64,000 nt of DNA, taken from assembly GCA_012517405.1 (NCBI GenBank), contig JAAYVB010000043.1:1-64000 (forward strand), in the 5' to 3' direction. How positions within the stretch are numbered: position 1 is the first letter of the stretch; the number at the start of each line of letters is the position of its first letter. A program made the translations under genes and the position numbers. Below are positions 45,126 to 53,991 of the stretch, piece after piece. The DNA comes from Propionibacterium sp. GTDB taxonomy: Bacteria; Actinomycetota; Actinomycetes; Propionibacteriales; Propionibacteriaceae. Below the pieces are notes generated by a model. That model ran no database searches, had not been told where the DNA came from, and saw only the letters and a program-made list of their open reading frames with translations.

Positions 45126-47768
45126 ATGATGGCAGAGCGTCGGTCGGGCGGCACGCCCCCATCCAGTACGTCCACCAGCAGGTCTGGTGGAGTCCGCCGC
45201 GCGATGTGGATAGCAGGTCTCGGACTCACCGGGCTGCTGGCCGGCTGCTCCGCAGGCGGCGGCGAGGAATCGGGCGGCATCCACGGTGGAGAGGCCAGCC
45301 TCGTGCTGCCGGACTTCACGTCCGTCTCGTTTTTCGGAATGCAGGGCAACCATCTGCTGATGATCGGTCTGCTGGTCTGTTTGGCGGGCCTGGGCTTCGG
45401 GCTGGCCACCTATCGTCGGCTGCGGGATCTGCCCGTGCACGAATCGATGCGCGAGATCAGCGAGCTGATCTATCAGACCTGCAAGACCTACCTGATCCAG
45501 CAGGGCAGGTTCCTGCTGATTCTGTGGCTGTTCATCGGCACGGTCATCCTGCTCTACTACAAGGTCCTCGTCGGCTTCTCGTGGGGACGCGTGGCGATCA
45601 TTCTCGCGTTCAGCCTGATCGGCATGGCCGGCAGTTTCGGGGTGGCCTGGTACGGCATCCGCGTCAATACCTTCGCGAACTCACGGACCAGCTTCGCGGC
45701 ACTGCGCGGCAAGCCCTACCCGGCACATGCCATCCCGATGCAGTCGGGCATGAGCGTGGGCATGGTGCTGATCAGCGTGGAACTGCTGATGATGCTCATC
45801 ATCATGCTCTTCCTGCCGCCGACCATCGCCGGGTCGTGTTTCATCGGGTTCGCGATCGGTGAATCGCTCGGGGCGTCCGCGCTGCGTATTGCGGGCGGTA
45901 TCTTCACCAAGATCGCCGATATCGGCGCCGACCTGATGAAGATCGTCTTCCACATCAAGGAAGACGATGCGCGCAACCCGGGCGTGATCGCCGACTGCAC
46001 CGGTGACAATGCGGGCGATTCGGTTGGCCCCTCGGCGGACGGCTTCGAAACCTACGGCGTGACCGGAGTCGCTCTGATCACGTTCATTCTGCTGGCCGTC
46101 CAGGACGTGACGGTTCAGGTGCAACTGCTGGTCTGGATCTTCACCATCCGCATTGTCATGGTGCTGGCCTCGTTCATCTCATACGCGGTCAATTCGGCGA
46201 TCACCAAGGCGCGGTACGAACACGCCGAGGAGATGGACTTCGAAGCCCCGCTGACCCAGCTGGTCTGGCTCACCAGCATCGTTTCGATCGCCCTGACCTA
46301 TCTCACGAGCTTCGCGATGATCTCGAACCTGGGCGACGGCATGTGGTGGAAACTGGCCACGATCATCTCGTTCGGCACCCTTGCCGGCGCCCTGATCCCG
46401 GAATTGGTGAAGGCGTTCACCTCGGTCAAGAGCCGCCACGTCAGGGAGGTCGTCGTCAGTGCCCAGCAGGGCGGGGCGTCCCTGGATATTCTGTCCGGTC
46501 TGGTGGCGGGCAACTTCTCGGCATTCTGGCTCGGTGCCGCGATTCTCGGCCTGATGTCCGGAGCGTTCTTCGTCAGCACCTTGGGATTGGGTGCACTGAT
46601 GCTGGCGCCGGCGGTCTTCGCCTTCGGGCTGGTTGCCTTCGGCTTCCTGGGCATGGGCCCGGTGACGATCGCCGTCGATTCGTATGGTCCGGTGACCGAC
46701 AATGCGCAGAGCGTCTACGAATTGTCGACCATCGACGAGATCCCGGGGATCGAGGACGAAATCAGGCGTGACTTCGGCTTCGATGTGAAATGGGATAATG
46801 CGAAGCGCTATCTGGAAGAAAACGACGGTGCCGGCAATACCTTCAAAGCAACCGCCAAACCGGTGCTGATCGGCACTGCGGTGGTCGGCGCGACCACGAT
46901 GATCTTCTCGATCATCGTGAGCCTCACCCAGGGCCTGGAACAAGATATCGACAAGCTGTCGCCCATCCATGCGCCCTTCCTGCTCGGCCTGATCGCGGGC
47001 GGGGCGATCATCTACTGGTTCTCCGGGGCCTCCATCCAGGCGGTCACGACCGGCGCATACCGCGCCGTCGAGTTCATCACCGCGAATATCAAACTGGACG
47101 GAGTCACCAAAGCGTCCGCGGCGGATTCGAAGAAGGTCGTGGAGATCTGCACGCGCTATGCGCAACGCGGCATGCTGAACATCTTCCTCGGGGTCTTCTT
47201 CGCCACGCTGGCGTTCGCGTTCATGGAACCGTTCTTGTTCATCGGCTATCTGCTGTCGCTGGCGCTGTTCGGGCTCTATCAGGCCATCTTCATGGCCAAT
47301 GCCGGCGGGGCTTGGGACAACGCGAAGAAACTCGTTGAGGTCGATCTGGACGCCAAGGGTAGTGCGCTGCACGACGCGTCCATCGTCGGAGACACAGTCG
47401 GCGATCCGTTCAAGGACACCTCATCGGTTTCCCTGAACCCGATCATCAAGTTCAGCACGCTGTTCGGCTTGCTGGCCGTCGAGTTGGCGGTCTCGATCTC
47501 GGGTGCCGGCAACAGCGTGCTCACTCATCTGCTCGCTGTGGTCTTCTTCCTGATCGCGGTCTACTTCATCTGGCGGTCCTTCTACGGAATGCGCATCGGA
47601 CTCGACCTGGTCGATGTCAAGCGCGAGCTGTCGGACGATCTGCCTGCCGACCAGTTGACCGGTTCGGCCAGCGCTGCCGCAGTGGTCGGCGGCATGGAGC
47701 GAGTCGAGGAGGGCCTGGAACTGCAGACCATCCCCGCCCGGTCAGAGCTCCACGATCCTCGGTCCTGA
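45126..47768 (+). CDS. hppA: Membrane-bound ion-pumping pyrophosphatase
   Basis: An 880-residue membrane pyrophosphatase using PPi hydrolysis to pump H+ and/or Na+. The catalytic region is AGGIFTKIADIGADL and EDDARNPGVIADCTGDNAGD (about 257-292). GNTFKATAKP near residue 577 carries Lys where K+-dependent enzymes have Ala, predicting K+ independence. The variant NPGVIADCTGDNAGD is the form I associate with Bacteroides/Chlorobium-type enzymes. It is long for the family. The N-terminus adds about 50 residues with a lipobox-like LLAGC, odd for a polytopic protein. AGAGAGGAGCC precedes ATG 45126. Confidence 0.93.
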   Translation: MMAERRSGGTPPSSTSTSRSGGVRRAMWIAGLGLTGLLAGCSAGGGEESGGIHGGEASLVLPDFTSVSFFGMQGNHLLMIGLLVCLAGLGFGLATYRRLRDLPVHESMREISELIYQTCKTYLIQQGRFLLILWLFIGTVILLYYKVLVGFSWGRVAIILAFSLIGMAGSFGVAWYGIRVNTFANSRTSFAALRGKPYPAHAIPMQSGMSVGMVLISVELLMMLIIMLFLPPTIAGSCFIGFAIGESLGASALRIAGGIFTKIADIGADLMKIVFHIKEDDARNPGVIADCTGDNAGDSVGPSADGFETYGVTGVALITFILLAVQDVTVQVQLLVWIFTIRIVMVLASFISYAVNSAITKARYEHAEEMDFEAPLTQLVWLTSIVSIALTYLTSFAMISNLGDGMWWKLATIISFGTLAGALIPELVKAFTSVKSRHVREVVVSAQQGGASLDILSGLVAGNFSAFWLGAAILGLMSGAFFVSTLGLGALMLAPAVFAFGLVAFGFLGMGPVTIAVDSYGPVTDNAQSVYELSTIDEIPGIEDEIRRDFGFDVKWDNAKRYLEENDGAGNTFKATAKPVLIGTAVVGATTMIFSIIVSLTQGLEQDIDKLSPIHAPFLLGLIAGGAIIYWFSGASIQAVTTGAYRAVEFITANIKLDGVTKASAADSKKVVEICTRYAQRGMLNIFLGVFFATLAFAFMEPFLFIGYLLSLALFGLYQAIFMANAGGAWDNAKKLVEVDLDAKGSALHDASIVGDTVGDPFKDTSSVSLNPIIKFSTLFGLLAVELAVSISGAGNSVLTHLLAVVFFLIAVYFIWRSFYGMRIGLDLVDVKRELSDDLPADQLTGSASAAAVVGGMERVEEGLELQTIPARSELHDPRS

Positions 47769-47775
47769 AGATGCG

Positions 47776-47808
47776 GGGTCCCGCAGGTCGTCAGCGCCTG
47801 CGGGACCC
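47776..47808. terminator. Bidirectional hairpin terminator
   Basis: GGGTCCCGCAGG (47776-47787) and CCTGCGGGACCC (47797-47808) pair perfectly over a 9-base loop. It lies exactly between the convergent hppA and aldo/keto reductase stops. Confidence 0.8.
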
Positions 47809-47812
47809 ACGC

Positions 47813-48652
47813 TCACCACTCCTCGTGAGTATTGGCGTCCCAGGCCTTGGCCTCGCCCAGATCGATGGTCGCCAGGTCGATCATCTCCTGATCGGTCAGC
47901 TCGAAACTGAACAGATCGGCATTGCTCAGCCAACGCTGCCTGTGCTGGGACGCGGGGATAACGACGGCACCTTGCTGAACGGCCCAGCGCAGCACCACCT
48001 GTGAGGGCTCCACGCCGTGACGCTCGGCGATCGTGTGGACGATGATCTGATCGAGCGCATGCTCGGCCTGGCCGAGCGGACGCCAGCCCTCGGCGACGAT
48101 CCCGCGCTCGGCCAAGAAGGCGCGCACCTCGGTGCGGGCCAGTGCAGGGGAGAGCTGGATCTGGTCGACCACCGGCCACACACCGGTGGCCTGGTAGAGC
48201 TCTTCGAGCTGGTGCGGGAGGAAGTTGGACACCCCGACATGCTTGACGAGACCCTCGGCATGCAGTTCGAGCATTTCCTGCCAGGTCTCGACGGCGAGGC
48301 CCCGCGATGGATTGGGCCAGTGGATCAGCAGCAGGTCGACGTAATCGGTGTTGAGCCTGCGCAGCGAGTCCTCCAGGCCGTGCCGGGTCAGCCCGCGTCC
48401 CTGATCGGAGCCGGCCACCTTGGTGGTGACGAAGATCTCGTCCCGCGGCACGCTGGAGCGGCGGATGCCCTCACCGACCGCCACTTCGTTGGCGTACTGG
48501 GCTGCGGTGTCGATCAGTCGATAGCCGTCATAGATGCACTCGGCCAGGCCATCGGCCAGTTCGTTCCCCTTGGCGAACAGGGTGCCCGTACCGACCAGGG
48601 GAATCGATCCCCCGTCGAGGAGCGGGACTGAGGGAATGGTGATCGTGTTCAT
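47813..48652 (-). CDS. Aldo/keto reductase
   Basis: A 279-residue NADPH-dependent reductase with a TIM barrel, related to 2,5-diketogluconate and prostaglandin-F synthase-type AKRs. The tetrad is visible: Asp in LIDTAAQYANE, the Tyr six residues later, Lys in VTTKVAG and His in LLLIHWPNP. NADPH-binding residues near the C-terminus (VVIPASQHRQR) fit. Its substrate is unknown. It is convergent with hppA; a role in detoxifying leaked aldehyde is speculation. Confidence 0.92.
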   Translation of the reverse strand: MNTITIPSVPLLDGGSIPLVGTGTLFAKGNELADGLAECIYDGYRLIDTAAQYANEVAVGEGIRRSSVPRDEIFVTTKVAGSDQGRGLTRHGLEDSLRRLNTDYVDLLLIHWPNPSRGLAVETWQEMLELHAEGLVKHVGVSNFLPHQLEELYQATGVWPVVDQIQLSPALARTEVRAFLAERGIVAEGWRPLGQAEHALDQIIVHTIAERHGVEPSQVVLRWAVQQGAVVIPASQHRQRWLSNADLFSFELTDQEMIDLATIDLGEAKAWDANTHEEW

Positions 48653-48747
48653 ACATCCACTTTGTCACCGATGACCAGCAACCGGGAGATGTTCACGGTT
48701 ATCAGATTGAAGGATCAATTGGTTGGGGTCGGTCTAGGCTCGCAACC

Positions 48748-49494
48748 ATGATCAATGGTGTCGTCAATCCGACCGGCGACGAGGCAGTCACCCTCACCTA
48801 CTATGCGCACGGCCAGGCAGACAAGCTCAGCAACGTGGCCAGGCGTCCGGCCGTCCTGGTGCTGCCGGGCGGGGGATACGAGCACTGCTCCGACCGGGAA
48901 TCCGAGCCTGTCGCGCTGTTCTTCCTGGGGGCCGGCTACCAGGCTTTCGTCCTGCGATACTCCCTGGGTGAACGGTCGGCCTGGCCGCGTCCGCTTGCCG
49001 ACGCCGAGGCGGCGATGCAGACGATCATCGACCACGCCGACCAGTGGGGCGTCGACCCCGATCGCATCGTGGTCGCGGGATTCTCGGCGGGCGGGCATCT
49101 GGCTGCCTCGCTGGGCGTCTTCGGACGGATCCGCCCGGCGCGGCTGATCCTGATCTACCCGGTGACGACGGAAGACACCCTGAAGGTGTGCGTTGCGGCC
49201 AGTCACAACGCCCCCGACCTGCTCGCTGCGGTCGACGCCGGCACCCCGGCCACGTTCCTGGCCCACACCGCGGACGACGAGACCGTGCCGGTCACCGACT
49301 CACTGGCCTTCGCCGAGCGCCTCCATGCTGCGAACGTGCCATTCGAACTGCACGTCTTCCCTTCCGGGCCGCACGGTTTGGCGCTGGGTACGGCCTTCAC
49401 CTCCACAGGCCGCCCCGAGATGGAGAACCCCGGGTTTGCGCAGTGGCTGGGTCTTGCCGTGAACTGGTTGCGCCGCGAGTTCCCCATCGGTTGA
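48748..49494 (+). CDS. Alpha/beta hydrolase (esterase-like)
   Basis: A 248-residue hydrolase related to acetyl-xylan esterase/lipase-like enzymes. The oxyanion motif is LPGGGYEH (about 41-48), the nucleophile elbow GFSAGGHL (Ser about 113), and Asp (HTADDETVP) and His (PSGPHGLAL) complete the triad. There is no signal peptide, so it is cytosolic. The start codon ATG 48748 lies 95 bp from the divergent aldo/keto reductase start. Confidence 0.88.
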   Translation: MINGVVNPTGDEAVTLTYYAHGQADKLSNVARRPAVLVLPGGGYEHCSDRESEPVALFFLGAGYQAFVLRYSLGERSAWPRPLADAEAAMQTIIDHADQWGVDPDRIVVAGFSAGGHLAASLGVFGRIRPARLILIYPVTTEDTLKVCVAASHNAPDLLAAVDAGTPATFLAHTADDETVPVTDSLAFAERLHAANVPFELHVFPSGPHGLALGTAFTSTGRPEMENPGFAQWLGLAVNWLRREFPIG

Positions 49495-49536
49495 CTACCG
49501 TGGCGTCGTGTTCGGGGCACGCTCTAATCTGGGGGC

Positions 49537-49719
49537 ATGAGTGATGCATCGCAGCCAACCAAGTGGGAGTACTTCGTCGCCCCCGTGCTGAGCCATGTTG
49601 CCCAGCAGATCCTCAACAACTTCGGCGCAGACGGTTGGGAGCTCGTCCAGCTGGCTCCCGGCCCCAACCCCGACACGCTGGTCGGCTACTTCAAGCGCCC
49701 GATCGTGGCAGGTGCCTGA
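49537..49719 (+). CDS. DUF4177-like small protein
   Basis: A 60-residue protein with the DUF4177 pattern KWEYFVAP ... LNNFGADGWELVQL. In actinobacteria it precedes RidA, as here; the ridA ATG overlaps its stop (ATGA). The function is unknown. In the mycobacterial chromosome the equivalent pair lies near whiB4, so the eut locus appears to sit between formerly close genes. Confidence 0.85.
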   Translation: MSDASQPTKWEYFVAPVLSHVAQQILNNFGADGWELVQLAPGPNPDTLVGYFKRPIVAGA

Positions 49720-50177
49720 TGAGCGCGAGCGAGCGGCTCACCGAACTGGATATCGAACTGCCGGCGACACCCGTTTCGCTGGGTGCCTACGCCCCCGCCA
49801 AGCGGGTCGGCACTCAGGTCTTCACCAGCGGCCAGTTGCCGATCGATCTGGACGGCAACATCATCACCGGCCGCCTGGGCGCCGATGTTGATCTCGACAG
49901 CGGCAAGCAGGCCGCCCGGCTCGCGATCCTGCGTGCGCTGTCGGCGGTGGTCTCGGTGGCGGGAACCATCGACGCCATTCGTGAGGTCGTGCGGGTGTGT
50001 GTCTTCGTGAATTCCACCCCGGAGTTCACCGATCAGGCACTGGTCGCCAACGGCGCGTCCGAATTGCTCATCGAACTTTTCGGTGAAGAAGGACGCCACG
50101 TCCGCAGCGCGGTCGGCGTCGCGGTGCTGCCCGCCAATGCGGCGGTCGAAGTCGAATTGGTCGTCGAGGCTGCGTGA
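49719..50177 (+). CDS. ridA: RidA/YjgF-family enamine/imine deaminase
   Basis: A 152-residue RidA-family protein, which hydrolyses reactive enamines/imines formed by PLP enzymes. The first beta strands read APAKRVGTQVFTSGQLPID, and the trimer-interface region VNSTPEFTDQ and C-terminal AVEVELVVEA fit. The catalytic Arg of true RidA (in the RxxxxV segment near residue 105) is not clearly present (SAVGVAVLPANAAVEV), so it may belong to an Rid subfamily. Four-base overlaps join it to DUF4177 and nth. Confidence 0.88.
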   Translation: MSASERLTELDIELPATPVSLGAYAPAKRVGTQVFTSGQLPIDLDGNIITGRLGADVDLDSGKQAARLAILRALSAVVSVAGTIDAIREVVRVCVFVNSTPEFTDQALVANGASELLIELFGEEGRHVRSAVGVAVLPANAAVEVELVVEAA

Positions 50178-50839
50178 AAACCACCGCGGACGAAGTCTTC
50201 AAGCTGCTGCGCGCGGCCTACCCGGACGCGCGCTGCGAGCTCGACTTCACGAGTCCGTTCCAGCTGCTGGTCGCTACGGTGCTGTCGGCCCAGTCGACCG
50301 ATGTCGGGGTGAACAAGGTCACCCCGGTGCTTTTCGCGCGCTGGCCGACCCCGCAGGCGCTGGCTGAGGCCGACCGGGCCGAACTCGAAGAGGTCATTCG
50401 GCCCACCGGCTTCTTCCGCAACAAGGCGGCGGCGTTGCAGGGGCTGAGCCGCCAGATCACCGATGACTACGACGGCAAGGTGCCGGTCAGCATCGATGAC
50501 CTGGTGAAGCTGCCGGGTGTGGGACGCAAGACCGCCAATGTGGTGCGAGGTCATGCTTTCGGGCTGCCCGCCATCACCACCGACACCCATGTACTGCGGG
50601 TTTCGAAACGCCTCGGCTGGACGACCTCGGCGAAACCCGAGGTCGTCGAGACCGACCTTCAGCAGCTGTTCGACCCGTCCGATTGGACTGTGCTCAGCGA
50701 CACCCTGATCTTCCACGGCCGTCGCCGCTGCCATGCCAAGAAGCCCGCCTGCGGCGCCTGTGTGGTGGGTGGGCTCTGCCCCAGCTACGGCACCGGCCCG
50801 ACCGATCCGGACGAGGCCAAGGCCCTGGTGAAGTCATGA
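50174..50839 (+). CDS. nth: Endonuclease III
   Basis: A 221-residue DNA glycosylase/AP lyase for oxidised pyrimidines. The helix-hairpin-helix LPGVGRKTANVV carries the catalytic Lys (about 121), and the catalytic Asp is in TTDTHVLRV (about 139). The four-Cys 4Fe-4S loop C-x6-C-x2-C-x5-C ends at GGLC. Start GTG 50174 overlaps the ridA stop. It is followed directly by a NUDIX gene, the standard actinobacterial order. Confidence 0.95.
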   Translation: MKTTADEVFKLLRAAYPDARCELDFTSPFQLLVATVLSAQSTDVGVNKVTPVLFARWPTPQALAEADRAELEEVIRPTGFFRNKAAALQGLSRQITDDYDGKVPVSIDDLVKLPGVGRKTANVVRGHAFGLPAITTDTHVLRVSKRLGWTTSAKPEVVETDLQQLFDPSDWTVLSDTLIFHGRRRCHAKKPACGACVVGGLCPSYGTGPTDPDEAKALVKS

Positions 50840-51477
50840 CCGGACAGTTCGATCAGCTCGTGGCCAGGCTGGCCGATCCCGGCCTGTCCAACCGGCTGAC
50901 GCCCGAACGGCGTCCGCACGGTCAGGCCCACGCTGCCGTGCTGATCCTATTGTCGGAGATCAACGACCCCGATCTGTTGTTCACCGAAAGAGCCGTGGGA
51001 CTGCGCAAACATGCTGGTCAGATCTCATTTCCGGGAGGTACCTACGAGCCCGGCGATGCGGACGCCCCAGCGACCGCGCTCCGCGAGACCTGGGAAGAGG
51101 TCGGCCTGCAACCCGACAAGGTGACCCTGCTCGGACGCCTGCCTGTGACCAGGTTGCCGGTCAGTAGTTTCGATGTTGCTCCGGTGGTGGGGTCGTGGAG
51201 CGGGCTCGACCCGATGGCCGTGACCAGCCCGGCCGAAGTCGCCGCCATCCATCGCTGGCGGATCTCGGAGCTGACCGATCCCGGCAATCGCGTGATGGCC
51301 CGTCACCCCGCCGGGCACACCGGGCCGGCCTGGCTGTTCGGTGATCTGTTCTTGTGGGGATTCACCGCGTATCTGACCGATGCGCTGTTGAAACTGGGCG
51401 GTTGGTCGCAACCGTGGGATCAGACCCGGCTCGTCGACGTCCCCAAGCGCTTCATGCGGGACCGCCCGCTGCCCTGA
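50836..51477 (+). CDS. NUDIX hydrolase, CoA-pyrophosphatase type
   Basis: A 213-residue NUDIX enzyme. The Nudix box GGTYEPGDADAPATALRETW continues EEVGL (about 73-97), and the preceding LRKHAGQISFPGG is the signature of the CoA diphosphatase (NudL/UPF0035) subgroup. It probably cleaves CoA derivatives. The ATG at 50836 overlaps the nth stop. Confidence 0.92.
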   Translation: MTGQFDQLVARLADPGLSNRLTPERRPHGQAHAAVLILLSEINDPDLLFTERAVGLRKHAGQISFPGGTYEPGDADAPATALRETWEEVGLQPDKVTLLGRLPVTRLPVSSFDVAPVVGSWSGLDPMAVTSPAEVAAIHRWRISELTDPGNRVMARHPAGHTGPAWLFGDLFLWGFTAYLTDALLKLGGWSQPWDQTRLVDVPKRFMRDRPLP

Positions 51478-51495
51478 CGCGTCGTCCTCGCGGGG

Positions 51496-52005
51496 TCAGG
51501 CCCAATCGTCGCTGGCCGGCTTGACCAGTTTCGCCGCAGTGGTGACCGCCACGGCATCGCTGGGCGTGGTGCGGTTCTTCGCGTCCTGGGCGCCGAACTC
51601 GATGGCATCGGTGATAGCCCCGATGCTGGCCTTGGTCTCGGCGATGGTGGCCTGCGGCGCCTTCACCTGGCTGATCTGGGACTTGCCGAACAACGCGAGA
51701 GCCGCGACGATCAGCAGGCAGAGCACCGTCATCGTCAAGAAGCCGAACATCAGCGCAGTCAGCGGATTGCGGTTCAGGATCTCGTGGAAGAACATCGACA
51801 GCGCGAAAGCGCAGGTCAGCAGCACCAGGAACAGGGCAGTGAGACCGACGACCGCGGCAGCTGCGAAGGCTCCGGCACCGATCCCGCCATGCTTGGCCGC
51901 CGGCTTGAGTTCGGCCTTCGCCAGGTCACCGATCTGACTCACCATGTTGGGAATGGTGGTCTTCAGTACCTGGATGTAATCAGCGATAGTCGGACGATCG
52001 GCCAT
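51496..52005 (-). CDS. Phage-holin superfamily III / DUF1469 membrane protein
   Basis: A 169-residue protein with an amphipathic N-terminus, two central transmembrane helices (about 42-70 and 85-108) and a long soluble C-terminal tail. This is the DUF1469 (Actinobacteria holin superfamily III) layout. Despite the name these are chromosomal genes with no phage context, and none is seen here. The function is unknown. The start at ATG 52005 follows AAGAAGGGACC on the minus strand. Confidence 0.85.
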   Translation of the reverse strand: MADRPTIADYIQVLKTTIPNMVSQIGDLAKAELKPAAKHGGIGAGAFAAAAVVGLTALFLVLLTCAFALSMFFHEILNRNPLTALMFGFLTMTVLCLLIVAALALFGKSQISQVKAPQATIAETKASIGAITDAIEFGAQDAKNRTTPSDAVAVTTAAKLVKPASDDWA

Positions 52006-52166
52006 TGTCGGTCCCTTCTTGTGCTGGCCGTCGTGCTTCGGACTTCCGCGGCCAGCACCAGCCTAATGCTGTCGCGCGGCGGGGGCTCGCCAACCCCCGA
52101 AACGGAAGTCATTCGTGTTATCGACTGGTTCGGCTTTTACCGGGACGCTCCCATAGCATGTAGGCC

Positions 52167-53144
52167 ATGCGTCCCAAGTACCCGAGCTTCGGCTGGGGTC
52201 TGTCGATAGCCTTGCTGTCAGCGTTCTTCTTCGGTATGTCGGGGACGTTGGCCGCGGGCCTGCTCAAGGCGGGCTGGTCACCGCTGGGGATCGTGGTGCC
52301 GCGGGTGGGGATCGGTGCCGCGGTCATGGTGGTGCCGGCCGTCATCGCGTTGCGTGGACGCTGGCGTCTGCTGCTGCGCAACTGGCGGCTGCTGCTCGGC
52401 TACGGATTGTTCGGCATCACGGTGCCGCAGTTGGGCCATTTCAGCGCCGTGCAGTATCTGCAGGTCGCGCAGGCGCTGCTGATTCAGTACCTGGCGCCGC
52501 TGGCCATCGTGATCTGGTTGTGGATACGCCGCGGAGAACGTCCGGGCCGCCGAACGGTGCTGGGATCGGTGCTGGCGATGGGCGGACTGGTGCTGGTGCT
52601 GCAGGTGCTCGGAGCCGGCCCGGCTTTCGACATCCGTGGGCTCATCTGGTCGCTGGTCGCGATGGTCGGCAACGCCGCCTACTTCGTCTATTCCTCCGAC
52701 GACACCAGCGGGCTGCCGCCGATCGTGCTGGCCGCGGGTGGCTGCCTGGTCGCGACGATCGTGCTCTGCCTGGTGGCGCTGCTCCAGCTGCTGCCTGTCG
52801 CGACGGCGTCCGTGGCCGTGGCCTACGCGGGCCTCGAAGTGCCCTGGTGGCTGCCGTTGGTCTTCCTCGGCGTCCTGAGCTCGGCGGCGTCCTATGTGAC
52901 GGGAATCATGGGCGCGCGGCTGCTCGGTACCCGGCTCGCCTCGTTCGTCGGGCTGTCCGAGGTGCTCTTCGCGATCATTCTCGCGGCATTGCTGGTCGGG
53001 CAGATGCTGACGGTCGCGCAGATGCTCGGCGGCGTCCTGGTGTTGGCGGGTGTCGTGCTGGTGAAACTGGGGGAGACCACACGTCGTGATGGTGAGCCGG
53101 TTTCCGCAGAGTCTTCCGCGCCGGGTCTGGAGACTGCCAGATGA
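52167..53144 (+). CDS. EamA-family (DMT) transporter
   Basis: A 325-residue membrane protein with ten predicted helices in two EamA repeats (about 10-145 and 165-300), a drug/metabolite exporter. It has the usual intracellular linker (RRGERPGRRTVLGS) and the ending GGVLVLAGVVLV. The substrate is unknown; relatives export amino acids or pigments. It ends where an AT-rich island begins. Confidence 0.9.
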   Translation: MRPKYPSFGWGLSIALLSAFFFGMSGTLAAGLLKAGWSPLGIVVPRVGIGAAVMVVPAVIALRGRWRLLLRNWRLLLGYGLFGITVPQLGHFSAVQYLQVAQALLIQYLAPLAIVIWLWIRRGERPGRRTVLGSVLAMGGLVLVLQVLGAGPAFDIRGLIWSLVAMVGNAAYFVYSSDDTSGLPPIVLAAGGCLVATIVLCLVALLQLLPVATASVAVAYAGLEVPWWLPLVFLGVLSSAASYVTGIMGARLLGTRLASFVGLSEVLFAIILAALLVGQMLTVAQMLGGVLVLAGVVLVKLGETTRRDGEPVSAESSAPGLETAR

Positions 53145-53199
53145 AAGATCGAGGCTGGCGGAGTGCGGCCCGACTACGCCTTCAACCGTGTCGGGCCTC

Positions 53200-53229
53200 T
53201 TGACAAAGTCGGTGACTTGGGTGTTAACC
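53200..53229 (+). promoter_or_regulatory. Sigma-70-like promoter of the AT-rich island
   Basis: A perfect TTGACA (53200-53205) is followed after 17-18 bases by GTTAAC/TTAACC. It faces the bacteriocin-like gene 120 bp downstream. A second TATAAT-like box overlaps that gene's start (53341-53346). Confidence 0.45.
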
Positions 53230-53344
53230 TGTGGTTGAGACATCCGTTTAGAGTTTTGGAGGTCTTGCTTTGGACAGAATTTCTATGAATAAGGAATTGA
53301 ACTAGAGGCATTTAAGACTCGTTTACGAAAGAAGAAATTTTATA

Positions 53345-53962
53345 ATGCGCACCCCAGCAAAAATAATCACAGTTATAGCAACGCTGTTGTCGTGCCTGCT
53401 ACTCCCAGTGTAGTCGTCCTATGCAGACTTTGATACAGTCAAGTCTGATAGCGTCACTTACATCTCCCCGCAATTCTCGGCTGCTTCCGACAAGCTGGAC
53501 GAACAGCAGACCATGAGCTTGATGACGAATGCCATAGATGAAGCCAAGTTAGCTGATACTGACGGATTCTTGGCGCGTGCCGCACTTCTTGAAGGATCGG
53601 ACGGCTTTAGTCAAATAATGCAGGGAAGTACCGCAGAGGCCAGAGTATTCTATCGGGATTTCTTTGCAGCCGTTGCCGACAACAGCCAAATCGACGCATT
53701 CATCCGGAATGCGGACGGGAAATATATCCATACGGCCGTATCTTCAGATCGAGTCGAAGTAACTATCTCCGACCAGCCCACAATGCAAACCAGAGGATAC
53801 GACTGCTGGCAAGCCTACGTTGCTTCATACTCGTTCTTTGCGGCCACCACAGCGATTTGCGGCGCAATTACCGCGGCTGGCACCCCCGTCGCCGGCGTTG
53901 CTTGCGCGTTGGCGTTCTGGGGGATTGGTACTCTCCCGGACTTCAACGCCGCCTGCAATTAA
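53345..53962 (+). pseudogene. Secreted bacteriocin-like precursor with in-frame TAG in its signal peptide
   Basis: Read through, the frame encodes 205 residues: a signal peptide (MRTPAKIITVIATLLSCLLL), an acidic propeptide-like middle (about 30-155) and a hydrophobic, Cys-containing C-terminal region of about 50 residues (Cys in DCWQAY, AICGAI, VACALA and NAACN). That layout resembles halocin C8-like bacteriocins, where the C-terminal peptide is released. Codon 23 is TAG (53411-53413), just before a good cleavage site (SSYA/DF). All else is open, so the loss is recent, an error, or read-through. An ATG at 53513 would give a leaderless 149-residue product. Codon use is AT-rich, suggesting transfer. 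Confidence 0.65.
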
Positions 53963-53991
53963 TCGGCTGGTAGAAATGCGAGGAGGTAGAG

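Noticed and set aside
51496..52005. Prophage holin
   Set aside because: The holin-superfamily label is historical; no lysin, tail or integrase gene is nearby.
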